In this document: positions 23,903 through 34,435 of the stretch, in pieces | Layout: each line of letters starts with the position of its first letter | How positions within the stretch are numbered: the first letter of the stretch is position 1 | Assembly (NCBI GenBank): GCA_963920665.1 | Contig: OY987271.1 | Location: 12,031,350-12,095,349 of the forward strand | DNA length: 64,000 nt | Direction of reading: 5' to 3' | DNA from: Straminergon stramineum | Lineage: Eukaryota; Streptophyta; Bryopsida; Hypnales; Calliergonaceae | Program-made: the position numbers and the translations under genes | Notes under the pieces: model-generated | The model's input: only the letters and a program-made list of their open reading frames with translations | Databases searched by the model: none | What the model was told of the DNA's origin: nothing

Positions 23903-25010
23903 TGTTACGACCCTCATCACAAGGCGTGCCCGTGCCACCTTGGTGAGCAAGGGGGACATTGGGGGTGACTCCCCAAGCCTTGCAAGAGAGGAGGTGAGGG
24001 GGACTAGGAGTCCCGAGCGATCAGAGCGATGTAGCGCTCTGATCCAGACGAATTTGGGGGCGTGTGATACATGCTTGGAAAGGCCTTGAGAAGACGCTTC
24101 TAGCCGTCCAAAGAACGCGTGATTTGGACTTGCGAGTCAAAAGTTATGGGCGTTCAAAGTTGGGGGTGTCCCGGTCGCGCTGGGAGTGCCCTGGCCGCGC
24201 CAGGAGTATCCCGAATCTTTGGAGGGCAATAACTTTGCGAGTACTTGTCCGAATGGAGCAAGTGAGTAGTCCATCGGCATCTAAGCGTCGCGTAGATATT
24301 GAAAATGGGGTCGCATGTGCAATTTGGATCCCGGACCGCAAAGTTATGCCGGGTGGAGGTTCGGGAGTCCCAAACTAGTGCGAATCGAGAGAAACGGGGT
24401 GGTCTTCCAAAACCAAAGGGTGTTTGGGAGTCCCCCTTGACATACAAGGGGGGGGGGTGCCGAATCCCACAGGGAGTACTATGAGGAGGGGTGGTCTCCC
24501 TCCTCACTCCCGGATGGTGCCATGGTGAGCCTAAGTGGCCCCGAGTGGTGAGGTTAGTGTTGGAGCCTCACCACCACTTGTATGTTACCATGGAGTGCTT
24601 GTGCACTCCTTGATACCGGTTGGGTGGTGTCCCACTCCACACTAGGCCATGGTGTGAGTCCCGTTTGGTGAGTCCCGAGATGAGTTGGGTTGGGCCTAGT
24701 GGGGGAGTTGGGTCCCATTCAAGGGCGGTTAGCACCGGTGGGAGTAGTGCCTCACCGAGTGCTTGGACATCAATGGAAGTTCCGCCCCATGTTATCAAAT
24801 GACATGCCCGGTGTCTTGTGGGATTTAAGTATTGGAAGGAAAGGATTGGGAGTCACGGAGGAATGGGGAACCCCGTGACTTGAGTTGGAACCTAACATTG
24901 TGGGTGCGTGGCATGTGCAGTGTTAGGAGAGCGTGAACCTTGGTGGCATTGAGGTGTTAAGTGTTTGGAAAGTGAACTTAAGGTGGTAAGTGTCCCTTAG
25001 GGGCGCGACA
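23903..25010. repeat. Long inverted repeat, right arm (LTR-like)
   Basis: This arm is the near-exact reverse complement of 18435-19544. It starts TGTTACGACCC and ends GGGGCGCGACA. The match extends seven bases beyond the LTR-like ends on the outer sides (GATTGTA before the left arm, TACAATC after this one), so the outer flanks are inverted, not direct, repeats. The poly-G run is at 24450-24460. Confidence 0.7.
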
Positions 25011-25059
25011 TACAATCACCACATTTTTAGAGTTTTGAACCCTTAATTGCCAATTCTTT

Positions 25060-25560
25060 AGTTGTTTGTGGTTTTAAAACAATAGTCATTACTTCTTTTG
25101 GTTGTTTTTCCTTGCCTTTTGTTGCCTTTTAGTTCTTCCTTCTTGTTGCTTCTTATATTTTGCTTCTTGTTTCTTTTCATTTCTATCACTGCAAGAAAAA
25201 CAATGTCCGAATCAATGCCTTCTAATCTTCTAACAATGTCCAAATTGACAGAAAAATGTCTGAATTGACAGAAAATTGACAAAATATTATCCGAATCATC
25301 CCTCCTAATCTACTAATAGTGTCCAAATTGGCACTGTTCCCTTGTAGTGTATTTAGTTGTCGCCTTTTAGTGTATCTTAATTCTTTTTTCTTCTTGTTTT
25401 TTGTTTTGTCTTGTTGACTCTGAGTTGTTGCTTTTTGTTGTTTGTTGTTGCATTTTACTTCTTGTTTCTTGTTGTTTCTTATTGCCGTTTTTGTTGTTGC
25501 TCCTTGTTGTTTCTTTTTCCATCTTAAGTCTTTCTTGTTGTTACTATTGGCATTCAAACT
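25060..25560. repeat. Pyrimidine-rich TTCTTG/TTGTTG repeat tract
   Basis: Low-complexity DNA made of CTTCTTGTT- and TTGTTGC-like units. It resembles the TTCTTG tract inside both big CACTA copies (43495-44240 and its complement at 54130-55040). A small CACTA-type MITE is inserted in it at 25187. Confidence 0.6.
25187..25349. mobile_element. 163-bp CACTA-like MITE with TAT duplication
   Basis: The ends are CACTGCAAGAAAAAC and the complement of CACTACAAGGGAAC. The 3-base duplication TAT flanks both sides (25184-25186 and 25350-25352), as expected for the CACTA superfamily. Inside are direct repeats of TGTCCRAATTG-type units. Confidence 0.7.
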
Positions 25561-25713
25561 AATTCGGGTTTCATCCCTTAGATGGTTATCATCTACTAGT
25601 TGATATTAGGTTACTAGACTGTATATAAACCAAGCACTAATCTTTGATTAGCATCTCTTAAGTGTTGAGACATTGAGTTCACATATGTTGTAGGATTGCA
25701 ACATATTTCTTCA
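25561..25713 (+). repeat. Part of the Ty1/copia 5' LTR
   Basis: The sequence directly before the primer site ends TTCTTCA and contains a TATA-like TGTATATAAACC near 25620, as in copia LTRs. The LTR start could not be placed and may lie within the pyrimidine-rich tract. Confidence 0.5.
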
Positions 25714-25725
25714 TGGTATCAGAGC
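25714..25725 (+). promoter_or_regulatory. Copia primer binding site, initiator tRNA-Met
   Basis: TGGTATCAGAGC is the classic plant Ty1/copia primer site complementary to initiator tRNA-Met. It immediately follows the LTR end CA. Confidence 0.95.
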
Positions 25726-25941
25726 TAGGTTAATCTTGTATCATCTAGAATAGTCTCTTTGCACTAGCACGATTAAACCTACAACTTGATTACTGTATTC
25801 ATTGAAATTCACCACCTGATCTTGAGTAGCGGCATTATACATGAATTATAGCTCGTTCTCTCTTGTGATAGTCACTACTTGATCTCAAGTAGCATCGTTG
25901 TATAGGAACTGTAGCTCTTTCTTCCTCGCGATAGGATAGCA

Positions 25942-27125
25942 ATGGATACAAATGGTAGAGATGTACCGGAATCCATGAAGCTTGCAGGACCCTCCAATTA
26001 TGTCATTTGGAGCTATAAAGTTAAGATGATCCTCATGCAAGAAGGCTTGTGGAGATTTATGAAACCATCATCAACTAGTGGCTAGAGCGCCACTTTCGAT
26101 GTTGTGAACTTAATGACCTCTACCAACACAACTACAGAGAGCGGAACACCAATGGCAACTATGCCAGCAATTACTCTAACACACGTACCTACAGTCCCAA
26201 CAATCAACACAGAACAAGAGTATGAACTTCGGTACCGAGTAGGCCGCATCATCATCTCTATGGTAAGAGATTCCATTCTCCTAAGTGTTATTCATCTCAC
26301 TGACCCTCATGCAATTTGGCAACGTCTCAAATACATGTGTGAAGTTAGGAGCTCTTCTAGACGATAATCATTAAAAGAGCAACTCTACTCACTAAGGTTG
26401 GGAGAAGGAAAAACAATAGGCAATCACCTTTAGGAGATCAATTTGATTGTAACGCAACTAGCAAACCTAGGAATAGCTATAGCAAACAAAGATCTTGTCC
26501 ATTTAACCTTGAACAGTCTTCCCAAGAGCTAATCGATGTTCAAACAAATACAGAAGGGGAGAGAACACTTATCCATTTTTTCCGAACTTGAGGGACTATT
26601 GTTGCAAGAAGAGTTGGGATGCAACATCGACAAACAACGCGAAGAAGAAATCAATCTTATCAAAACAAGCAGGGGAACCACATGCGGCCGATCCACCAAG
26701 GGACGAGGGTATCCACCAAGCGACTGCACCACCGCAACAACTCCTGCACAAACTAACGGTCGAAATCGCCAGATTTCCCAATGCCACAAGTGCGGCAAAC
26801 CTGGTCACTATGCCCGCAACTATGATAGAGTAACACTAGAAGACCGGATCAAGAACCTACAACTCTAGCTCAACAATCTACAATGCTCATGAACACAACA
26901 ACAAGTCAACATTGCTAACACCGAAACTGAGGATTACGAGTTTCAACCGGACCTTGACTCTGCACCACCTCACGTATGGGCATGCATCGACACATTCCAA
27001 GACAACCCCGAGGAAACATTCACGGAAGTCATCAATGCATGTGTTACTCCCGTCGTCACTGAAGAAGCTTGGTTCCTAGACTCTAGCGCCTCCTTGCACG
27101 TCATTGGAAATCTAAGACTCCTGAG
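25942..27125 (+). pseudogene. Ty1/copia part 1: Gag and start of protease
   Basis: The first ATG after the primer site opens a copia Gag: 'LAGPSNYVIWSYKVKMILMQ' (start of the UBN2-type Gag), 'DPHAIWQRLKYMCEV', a CCHC knuckle CHKCGKPGHYARN at about 26780, then the protease start AWFLDSSASLHVIGNLRLLS. The active site reads DSSA instead of DSGA. Stops and frame changes (about 26083, 26365, 26440, 26530 and 26866) make it non-functional. It is cut after 27125 by hAT-1. The reading frame resumes exactly at 46197 on the minus strand, which identifies the interrupted partner. Confidence 0.85.
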
Positions 27126-27395
27126 CAGGGTTGACAGGGTGTCCTGACGCAGCCGCCAGCGTCCGCGTCCGCGACCCCCCCGGACGTCCTATGACATTCG
27201 CAGAATCGGGTTTTTACCCTAGGGTAATTTCCCGTCCGTGACCCCGTTCGCATTGCCGTCCGCGGTTTCTGCGCCCCGTCCGCCCGTCCCCGACCCCATC
27301 CGCAGTTTCTGCGGCCCGTCTGCTGTCCTGTCCGCCCGTCTGCGACCCCGTCTGCAGTCTTTGGAGCCCGTCCGCCAACCCGTCCGATCGCTTAA
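27126..27395. repeat. hAT-1 left terminus and CCGTCCGC array
   Basis: After the 11-base TIR come repeated CCGTCCGC-like units on the plus strand and a subterminal palindrome TTACCCTAGGGTAA near 27216-27229. The block containing GACCCCCC, ACGTC and GACATTCGCA is shared with the right end of hAT-2 (63810-63931), so these are the same type of end. Confidence 0.8.
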
Positions 27396-27949
27396 GACTC
27401 CCCGAATTTAGTCTCTATCTTTGTTTTTTATTCTAAGAGAATTTCTAATGCGATTTTATTTTTGAAATTTGGTACAATTCATGCTCATTTCTAAGAGTCC
27501 TTAGCAATGAACAAAAAGAACATTTCACTTTACAAATTTGTAAAGAGAAAAGTCATTTATTTTCATAATTCATTTTCAAGTGCTGCAATAGAATTTCAAA
27601 GGATTTTTTTAATAAATATACAAAGAACCGGTACTCAAAATAACAAATTAATTACGGTTTCGGGTTTAGGAAAATATTGGACACACATACATTTTGTAAC
27701 CCATTCATTTAGAGCTTAATTTCCTATTTTCCTTTGTTCATTTTATGAAAACAATGCAATGAAAAAAAATTGAGGGTCTAAATTGGAAACCCAAAGGCTT
27801 CTAAAAATCCAAGTGCCGTAAAGTCCTAAACCTTTTTGAAAAAACACTAAAATTGAATCACTCTCATTTGTGATGAATTTACTAATTACATCTCTTCATA
27901 GTTGATTCATTATAAGTATACACACTAAAACAATAAAACCACAATTGCT
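27396..27949. other. Non-coding, between hAT-1 terminus and nested MITE
   Basis: AT-rich with no gene or repeat that I recognise. Confidence 0.4.
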
Positions 27950-27953
27950 TTAA

Positions 27954-28875
27954 CCCCTAAAGGACCATTGTTCCTTCGAGGGACAAAACGGATTTCGGGT
28001 AGGTTCCTATGACTTCAATTTTTAGTCAAACTTTTTGAAACTTTCTCATAAGATAGAAAAACTGATAAGCTTCATGGGAATATAATTTTTATTTCAATCG
28101 GTGCCCGGGAGCAAAAGTTATGCCATCTTAAACATAATTTTCATGTCACTGGGCAGAAAAATAAATCCACAAAAAATTGAAATCTAATTTAAAATTTCTT
28201 TTTTCTTATAGATTATATTTTTGTCTACATGTGAAGCTTTGATTCATTCCATTTGGATTAGTAATGTGAAAGTTATGAACAATATTGTTTTTCGGGCAAT
28301 ATGAGCATCTTCTTGAAAAAATAACTTATAGGATTCATTTCTGAATGCAATTTTCACAATTTTTCAAAAAAAATTGTTTGACAAAGTTAAATTTGTTTGC
28401 TAAAACAATCTCACCATTGGGATTATTGAGTTTCAATCCCATCTTAGAGCTATTACTGATTTAGTTTTTCATGTAATCTTGGACCTACTTCTACTTAACA
28501 ATTTTTTAGAGGATGAAAATCAAGAGTTTTTCTTTAGAAATTTTTTTCCTAGAACATCAACTCAATTCTTCAACACAGAAAATTTTAAATTCACAGTCCA
28601 TAGTGCAAAAAATTTCAACAAAAGGTGGTCAAAGTCATCTGAAATTGAAGGCCAGTGTTCAAAAAAACTTCTTTTTCCAACTTTGAATGCTATATCTCTC
28701 AATCTGTGTGGTCAAAATTCATGAAATTTTTACCACATGTTCTGAGACAAATAAAGTACAAGATCCAACGGTTAGATTTTTTTAAACTATTTTTTTGGGA
28801 TTTTATAGGTGAACGCAGCAGAAATGACAGTTTTGAGTGGTTTTTGACAGAAAAATGGCCTTGGTCCTTTAGGGG
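27954..28875. mobile_element. Non-autonomous piggyBac-type element, copy b
   Basis: A 922-bp element with ends CCCCTAAAGGACCA and TTGGTCCTTTAGGGG and perfect TTAA on both sides (27950-27953 and 28876-28879). TTAA plus CCC ends is diagnostic of piggyBac-type transposition. It is non-coding and is the most complete of at least six copies in the window. It sits inside hAT-1 and is therefore younger than hAT-1. Confidence 0.85.
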
Positions 28876-28879
28876 TTAA

Positions 28880-29324
28880 CGGGTCGTCATCATAATTCAA
28901 ATATCAATGGAATTGTTGGAACACAACTTCTAAGAAAGTCCAAGTAATTCCATATCATAAATGAAATGGTCTTCTTCCAAGACTTATTCCAAATGAAATA
29001 GAATGGGCTCAGAAACTTTTGCACCCACACATCATACATCATGCAATTTGTCATACAAGCTTGTCAACTAAATAACCATCTACATTCAAGAAGAAATATT
29101 GCACTTTGCACTCAAACAAGAGATATTTTTGATTTGTCAAAAATTGATACTCATTCAAAAACAATTCAAATACATGGAAAAATTCAAAATGTATGTCCAA
29201 TTTCACATATATTGACATACTCTAGGGGTGCATATATACTAAGCAATCTACATGCATAAATCCAAAGTTCTACATTTATTAAATATTTATAAAACTCTAT
29301 ATAGTGCACTCTTGCACTATATTA
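28880..29324. other. 3' flank of the kinase-like gene
   Basis: I see no recognisable features. It presumably holds the 3' untranslated region of the minus-strand kinase-like gene. Confidence 0.35.
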
Positions 29325-30806
29325 CTAATATGAATGTCGGAAGTGTTCATCCGGCATAGGCCAATTGAATTGGCTAGTGAACCGATTGATGATGTGGGCC
29401 AAACCACCCCGATAACCATCACCTCTTTGACAAAGCCGGTCCAAGTATTGGTGAAACACAATTCCCAATTGGTGGTGGCTAAACATGGCCATTGCATTTG
29501 TTTCCCGTTGCAATTTGCTGTAGTTCTCTAGCATGCATTGTTTATTGATCCTTTGAGCTATTTTACCAATTGCAAATTCCTCCGATGCACGTGATAAATG
29601 TGGAATGATTTCCACATTTGCATCTCTTCTATGCAAATATGCAATGCTTGGATCCACCCACCACCTCCTTGTTAAAGCTTCGTTCATTTCACTTGCAGAT
29701 GTGAACGTATACAAGGATTTCATTGGTTCGGTAGCTATAGTAGTCATGCCCCAATCGCAAATTCCAATATAGACACGTGATTCATCATTAAGAAAATGAA
29801 ATATGATGTTGTTTGGAGAAATATCATTGTGTAGATGTCCAGACACATGTACCGCATTCATGATATGCACCAATGCCTAAGCAAGCTTGGTGCGCTTCTT
29901 CCAAAATCGAGTGAGATGAAAAGCTTTAGTCACATCAGACTCTGTTGGATTCGAATACTGTAACTGAACATATATGTTGTCTGGATAATCGTTATCCAGG
30001 TTCAACATTTGCCGAAGTGTTCTGCCATTCTACCAATACGAGTACCCTTCATTTGTTCTTGCATGAACTGCAACAAACCGTATGACTCCTGAATGTGGAA
30101 TCCTCACTGCCATTGATTCATTCTGATGTTCCAACTTTGCAAGCTGAGGCTGCATACCATGGTGGTTGGATATCTTTGCTGCGAACTCCCAAGATGGAGC
30201 TATCCCTGGACATCCTTCAATTCTCACCCTTCGAATCGTTGCATATCCTCCCTTCATGATTAAGTCATCTTGGGGAATCACCCGTGCGGTGTCCGGAAGC
30301 GCTATAAGATGACGTCTACCCATATCCAATTGAGCAAGACCCTCATCGCTAGTCCACCAACCCAAAGACCCTCGTCTATTACGCCTCTTCGCAAATGGGG
30401 CGCAATGCCCAATAAACAATTGAGCTTTGAGAATGACTTGTTCAAAGGCTTCATCATTTGCATGATGTTGTTTCCCGTATTTTCCGAGAACCACATCAGC
30501 GTTCCACAATGCATCATGCACCTTGTTCTCCAAACATTTGTTGAAACCCGTCTTCTCCGTCTCATGTTGCCATTGCAGAACGTATAAGGCATCCAACATT
30601 CTTTGTGTCATGTCTGCCTTGAATTTGGATGGACACTCTTCTCCATATCTTACATATTTTGTGTCAAGAGACACAATGGTTTCAAATTCATAGAATTTTG
30701 CAATGCATTTGGTCATGAATGCTTTGCATGCATCGGATGGAATTTCCTTACTTTCCACCTCTTGTACCACTTGTTTTCCCTTTGCCGCCTTCTTCGATCT
30801 TGGCAT
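29325..30806 (-). pseudogene. Kinase-like cargo gene of hAT-1
   Basis: One minus-strand frame of 494 codons has two TAG stops (codon 259 at 30030-30032 and codon 310 at 29877-29879). Residues 1-170 form an N-terminal region of unknown function starting MPRSKKAAKGK (nuclear-signal-like). The kinase part follows: Gly-rich loop KGGYATIRRVRI (about 185-196), the lysine strand FAAKIS (Lys211), a hinge-like VQLQYSN, the catalytic loop HLHNDISPNNI (Asp328) and a DWG in place of DFG (351-353). HND replaces HRD, and the loop resembles the HxDISPxN type seen in some non-canonical eukaryotic kinases. It lies 1.2 kb inside the element with a GGACG array just upstream. Activity is doubtful given the stops; the ancestral protein was probably a kinase. 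Confidence 0.75.
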
Positions 30807-30984
30807 CGTGATAAATTTTTAATACCCGAAATTTATAACTAAAACTTCAAAGTTCACTACAAAAAATGGCAATAGTGGGGCCCCCAAATAAGACTTCCGC
30901 CTTCCCGAGGAGAGGAAACAATGCAGGACGAACCACCAAGCTCTCCACTCCACACTTGCAAAACGCAAGGGGCAAGGCAAAAGT

Positions 30985-31392
30985 GATTGCGGATGGGCTG
31001 TCCGCCCCGTATAAGAGGGGCGGACGACTCGTCCTTGTTTGCCTCCTCGTGGCCGTCCGATCGTCCGCCTTGTCGCAGCCGTCCGATTGTTCGGCCACAC
31101 TCCGACCACCTCGAGATGGCCGTCCGCCTTGTCATGGCTGTCCGATTCCGGGGACAGTCTTTCGTCCACCTTGAACCAGCCATCTGACCATGTAGACGGT
31201 CATCCGTCCACCTCAAGACGGCCGTCCGATCAGCAGGACGATTGGTGTCCGCCAGATCTGACAGCCGACTTGTCGCGGACGCCGCAACCTCCTCTGATTG
31301 AATGGACGGCAGGCTGTCCGCACGATCAGACGGTGTGGATGGCGTGGATGCGGCAGCCCGTCAGGCAATGGCAGACGAATGAAACAAGGTAG
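30985..31392. promoter_or_regulatory. CGTCCG/CGGACG array upstream of kinase-like gene
   Basis: Repeated GTCCGNC/GCGGACG units begin about 180 bases upstream of the kinase-like start codon (30806). The same motif family fills both hAT-1 termini and lies upstream of the other three gene starts. A promoter or binding-site role is inferred from position. Confidence 0.7.
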
Positions 31393-32474
31393 ACGGAAGA
31401 GATGAATTGCACGATCGAAGATTTTAATTTCTCTTGAACATCTCTAAGTCAAACATAGGTATCATATTCAACATTTCAGTTTCAAACTGAAGTAAGAATC
31501 AAGTAAATCATCTATCATGGAAATGAAAAAAAATTATAGAGGTATAGCCGGTGACGTTTGCTTGTTTGAAATACTTTCACCGTTGAGATTCTCATGTTTA
31601 CATAATTCTATCTTAAAATTATTAATGTTCTGGTATCTATCTTGAATATACTCAACTTATCAATTCTCTTATGAATAAAAACTAAACATCTTTTGGGGGA
31701 ATTTTTCTTCCTACATTCTCATGCTCTCATCTAAATTCTTCAAGTCTTCAACATACAAAATTATAAAATAGTACTCACAAGTGGAAATATTTATTGTTTC
31801 AATAATTAGAAGCCAAAAATCTAGTCAAGCAAATAGCAAAATCATTTGTTTCAGTCACCTTGAATGCAAATAGCCAAATATCTTACAATCTATGTGGGTT
31901 AAGTTTTTGAAATTACTTCTACACATTCATAAATTTCTATAGTACAAAATCGTACAATCCGACATGCCAAAAACATTGTTCCTACATTTTCTAGTTCTTT
32001 GTAATTGAAATGGCAATTCTAAATCACTAAATTGTCTTCGATGGAAAAAAGCCTTCGGACTTCTAGGGTTTAGGGTTCAATTTCTAATAGCAAATGAAAC
32101 TAAAATGGTGGTTCTCACTATTCTACAAACCTCTATTGTATATTTGGGACATCCTTTGCATTTGCAATTCACCTATTCACATTGAATGATTGAAATGAGA
32201 AAATTATAGAAAGTGGTCCAATACATTTTCCATTTTCACAAATACACATTAACCCACAGTCATACATCAATGGTATTAAATCCTACAAATTACGTGACAG
32301 AAATATCGCTTTATTAAAATATAAAAATACAATGTATTTGTATCAAAATCACAAAAATGTGATTACAACTCATCAAGAGTATTGTGCTATATTTGCCGCA
32401 CTCTACCGTCTATGTACATTACAATGAGTGAACCATACAGTAAAACAAACATAAGATGACTAGAATACCATACT
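31393..32474. other. Spacer with a diverged piggyBac-type remnant
   Basis: The segment from about 31840 to 32075 follows the 3' half of the TTAA-type family. It has CCTTGAATGCAAATA, a CTATAGTACAAAATC-like block, GAAATGGCA, and ends GCCTTCGGACTTCTAGGG. The rest is AT-rich without a gene. Confidence 0.45.
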
Positions 32475-32487
32475 CTACTTAACTACT

Positions 32488-33567
32488 TTACTCGGAATCG
32501 GAATCCTTCTTGTCATTTGGGCCTGAAGGATGTACCCCAATATATGGTCCACCCCCATAGTTGTAACCATATCCACTTGATGCACCTCCTTGTCCATATT
32601 CATTTCCATAAGAAGGACCTCCAAAGGTTGGAGGAGGAATTGGAGCACTCTCCCAGGACCCTCTTTCACTTGATCCGCCATAATAAGGGCCTCCCTGATG
32701 CCCATATGAACCATGTGTAGTCGATCCAGAGTAGTATTGAGAGCCTCCTTGGCTAGAACCACCATACTGACCATAGTGTGTCGGTCCATGGCTTCCTCCT
32801 ATACTTTGAGAGCCAACTTGGGAGGCGTTACCATAATCTAAACCACTTGTCCCATCTCGTGATCCACGTGCATTATAGTCACGGTAGTAGGACCCATCAT
32901 GTTGCCAACCCCGGTCTTCCACGCTTCGACGCATGGCCTCTTGTATTTGTTGTTGGTACTCAATGTCTTCCTGATCTTCTCGACGTTCATGTCTCTCACC
33001 AAATGTCACGGGTGCTGGATCCTCATCATCTTCATCTGACCAATCATCTTCAGCATCCTTCAAGACGATCGAAGGAAGTCCTCCATAGCCTCAATTGGAC
33101 CACTCCGGCATGCAATCGCTTGGTCCAATCCAGTTAGTAGGAATTATGGCTTCCTCGCGAGTCAAATTCCTGACATTGCGCCCTGCAACTGTGCGCCAAT
33201 CTACTTCTTTATGGAGTACTATCTCTACCCAAATCATAGCCATGTTCGAATAGTTCATGACGTTTGGTTTGGAGCTTGGTAAACCTGATGCAGATGTTAT
33301 CTCCTCATAGCAGCGAACAAAGTGTTCACTCTTACATGTGGACATTTGTCCCTCCCAATGACGAGCTTGCACCTTTGCACGATCATGTGGCCATATTTTG
33401 GAGAGGTGTGTCATTTTGACATACTTCTTGCATGTTGTGCAATCCCATATTTTCTTGGGCTCCTTTTCCCATCCCTTCTTCGCAACACAAGTTACGTCTT
33501 CCAAATCTCTCCAATTGATCTCTTGTGATTTCCCCTTCTTACTTCCTCCACCACTTCCGCGCGACAT
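32488..33567 (-). pseudogene. hAT-1 gene 1: new zinc-ligand domain plus Gly/Tyr-rich tail
   Basis: A 360-codon frame from ATG at 33567 (MSRGSGGGSKKGKSQ) has one internal TGA at 33091-33093. Residues 15-140 form a domain I do not recognise, containing CKKYVKMTHLSKIWPHD, STCKSEHFVRCYEE and HKEVDWRT. It has potential zinc ligands C46, H54, C78 and H82 (C-x7-H-x23-C-x3-H), with the same spacing in the paralog at 36850. After the TGA comes an acidic patch (DDWSDEDDEDPAP) and a 130-residue low-complexity tail of G, S, Y and Q (YGGSSQGGSQYYSGS) of the kind seen in prion-like RNA-binding proteins. A CGGACG array starts about 400 bases upstream. DNA or RNA binding is a guess from composition. Confidence 0.65.
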
Positions 33568-33964
33568 GATAACCTCCAAACCTCAATTAATAATGTACCG
33601 AAAGGATTACAAAGTTTAAATCCAATTTCCGCCCGCTTTGGCCCAATGTACCAAATGAAAAGTAAGAATTTGGATTAAAACAAATTCCACCTACTGTTAC
33701 TGACAACCAAATCAACTGTAAACTTGAACACCTTGAGTTTCTGACAACCCAATCAACTCAAACACGGTTCAAGTAATTAAGAACACTCAAATGAACTCCG
33801 TAAAATTCAAGACTTATAAGTTGGGGCAACCCCTAATCACTCAAACCAATCCGATTAAAAAAAAGTAATATGAACACAATTGTTCATGCACCAAGCCGGA
33901 AGGGGCGTGCAGATTCCCGAAGGCACTGGATCACCCACTCCGGAAGGGAAACGATTGTGAAGAA
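33568..33964. promoter_or_regulatory. Gene 1 5' flank
   Basis: AT-rich DNA between the gene 1 start and the upstream GGACG array. It probably includes the leader and core promoter, but no TATA box is decisive. Confidence 0.3.
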
Positions 33965-34435
33965 ATGAGCCGTCCGCGCCGCCATTTATGTGGTCGGCGC
34001 TTTAGGGTATGCGGACGCTGCCGTCCGCATTGGACGACACGAAGGCGGATGGGAAGATTGGGCGATCCGAAATCGTGGTACGTTGGATCGCACGGTCACC
34101 GACAAGAAGCGGACGGAGCAGCGCGGACGCGGACGGGAAATGCGGACGGGGACTACGGACGCGCAAACGGGCGGGTGGCTGGAGAGGAAGGTCAGAGGGT
34201 AGAGGTGGGCGGGACTGCAGGAGGGAGGTGTTTTTCAATTTCGGAATCCTTACTTGGGCGGACGGGCGGTCGGCCGGCCGGAGAGAAGCGTGGGAGGGGA
34301 GGGGAGAGTTGGGCAGGAGGGAGGGAGAGAGGGAGGAGTTTTTCAATTTCTGAATTGGTGGACGAGCGGACGGGCGGGAGAGGTGTTTTGAACTATGTGG
34401 AGATGGGTGGACGGACGGTTTAGCGGGAGAGCTTG
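33965..34435. promoter_or_regulatory. GCGGACGGG array upstream of gene 1
   Basis: Dense GCGGACG, CGGACGGG and GGGCGGG units lie 400-870 bases upstream of gene 1. The strand is very G-rich and could form G-quadruplexes. The equivalent array lies on the gene-2 side at 36285-36600, so a divergent promoter region is bracketed by arrays. Confidence 0.7.

Noticed and set aside
27150..27395. CRISPR-like array from regularly spaced CCGTCCGC
   Set aside because: Units are degenerate and unevenly spaced, in a plant transposon end with a TIR, and there are no unique spacers or cas genes.
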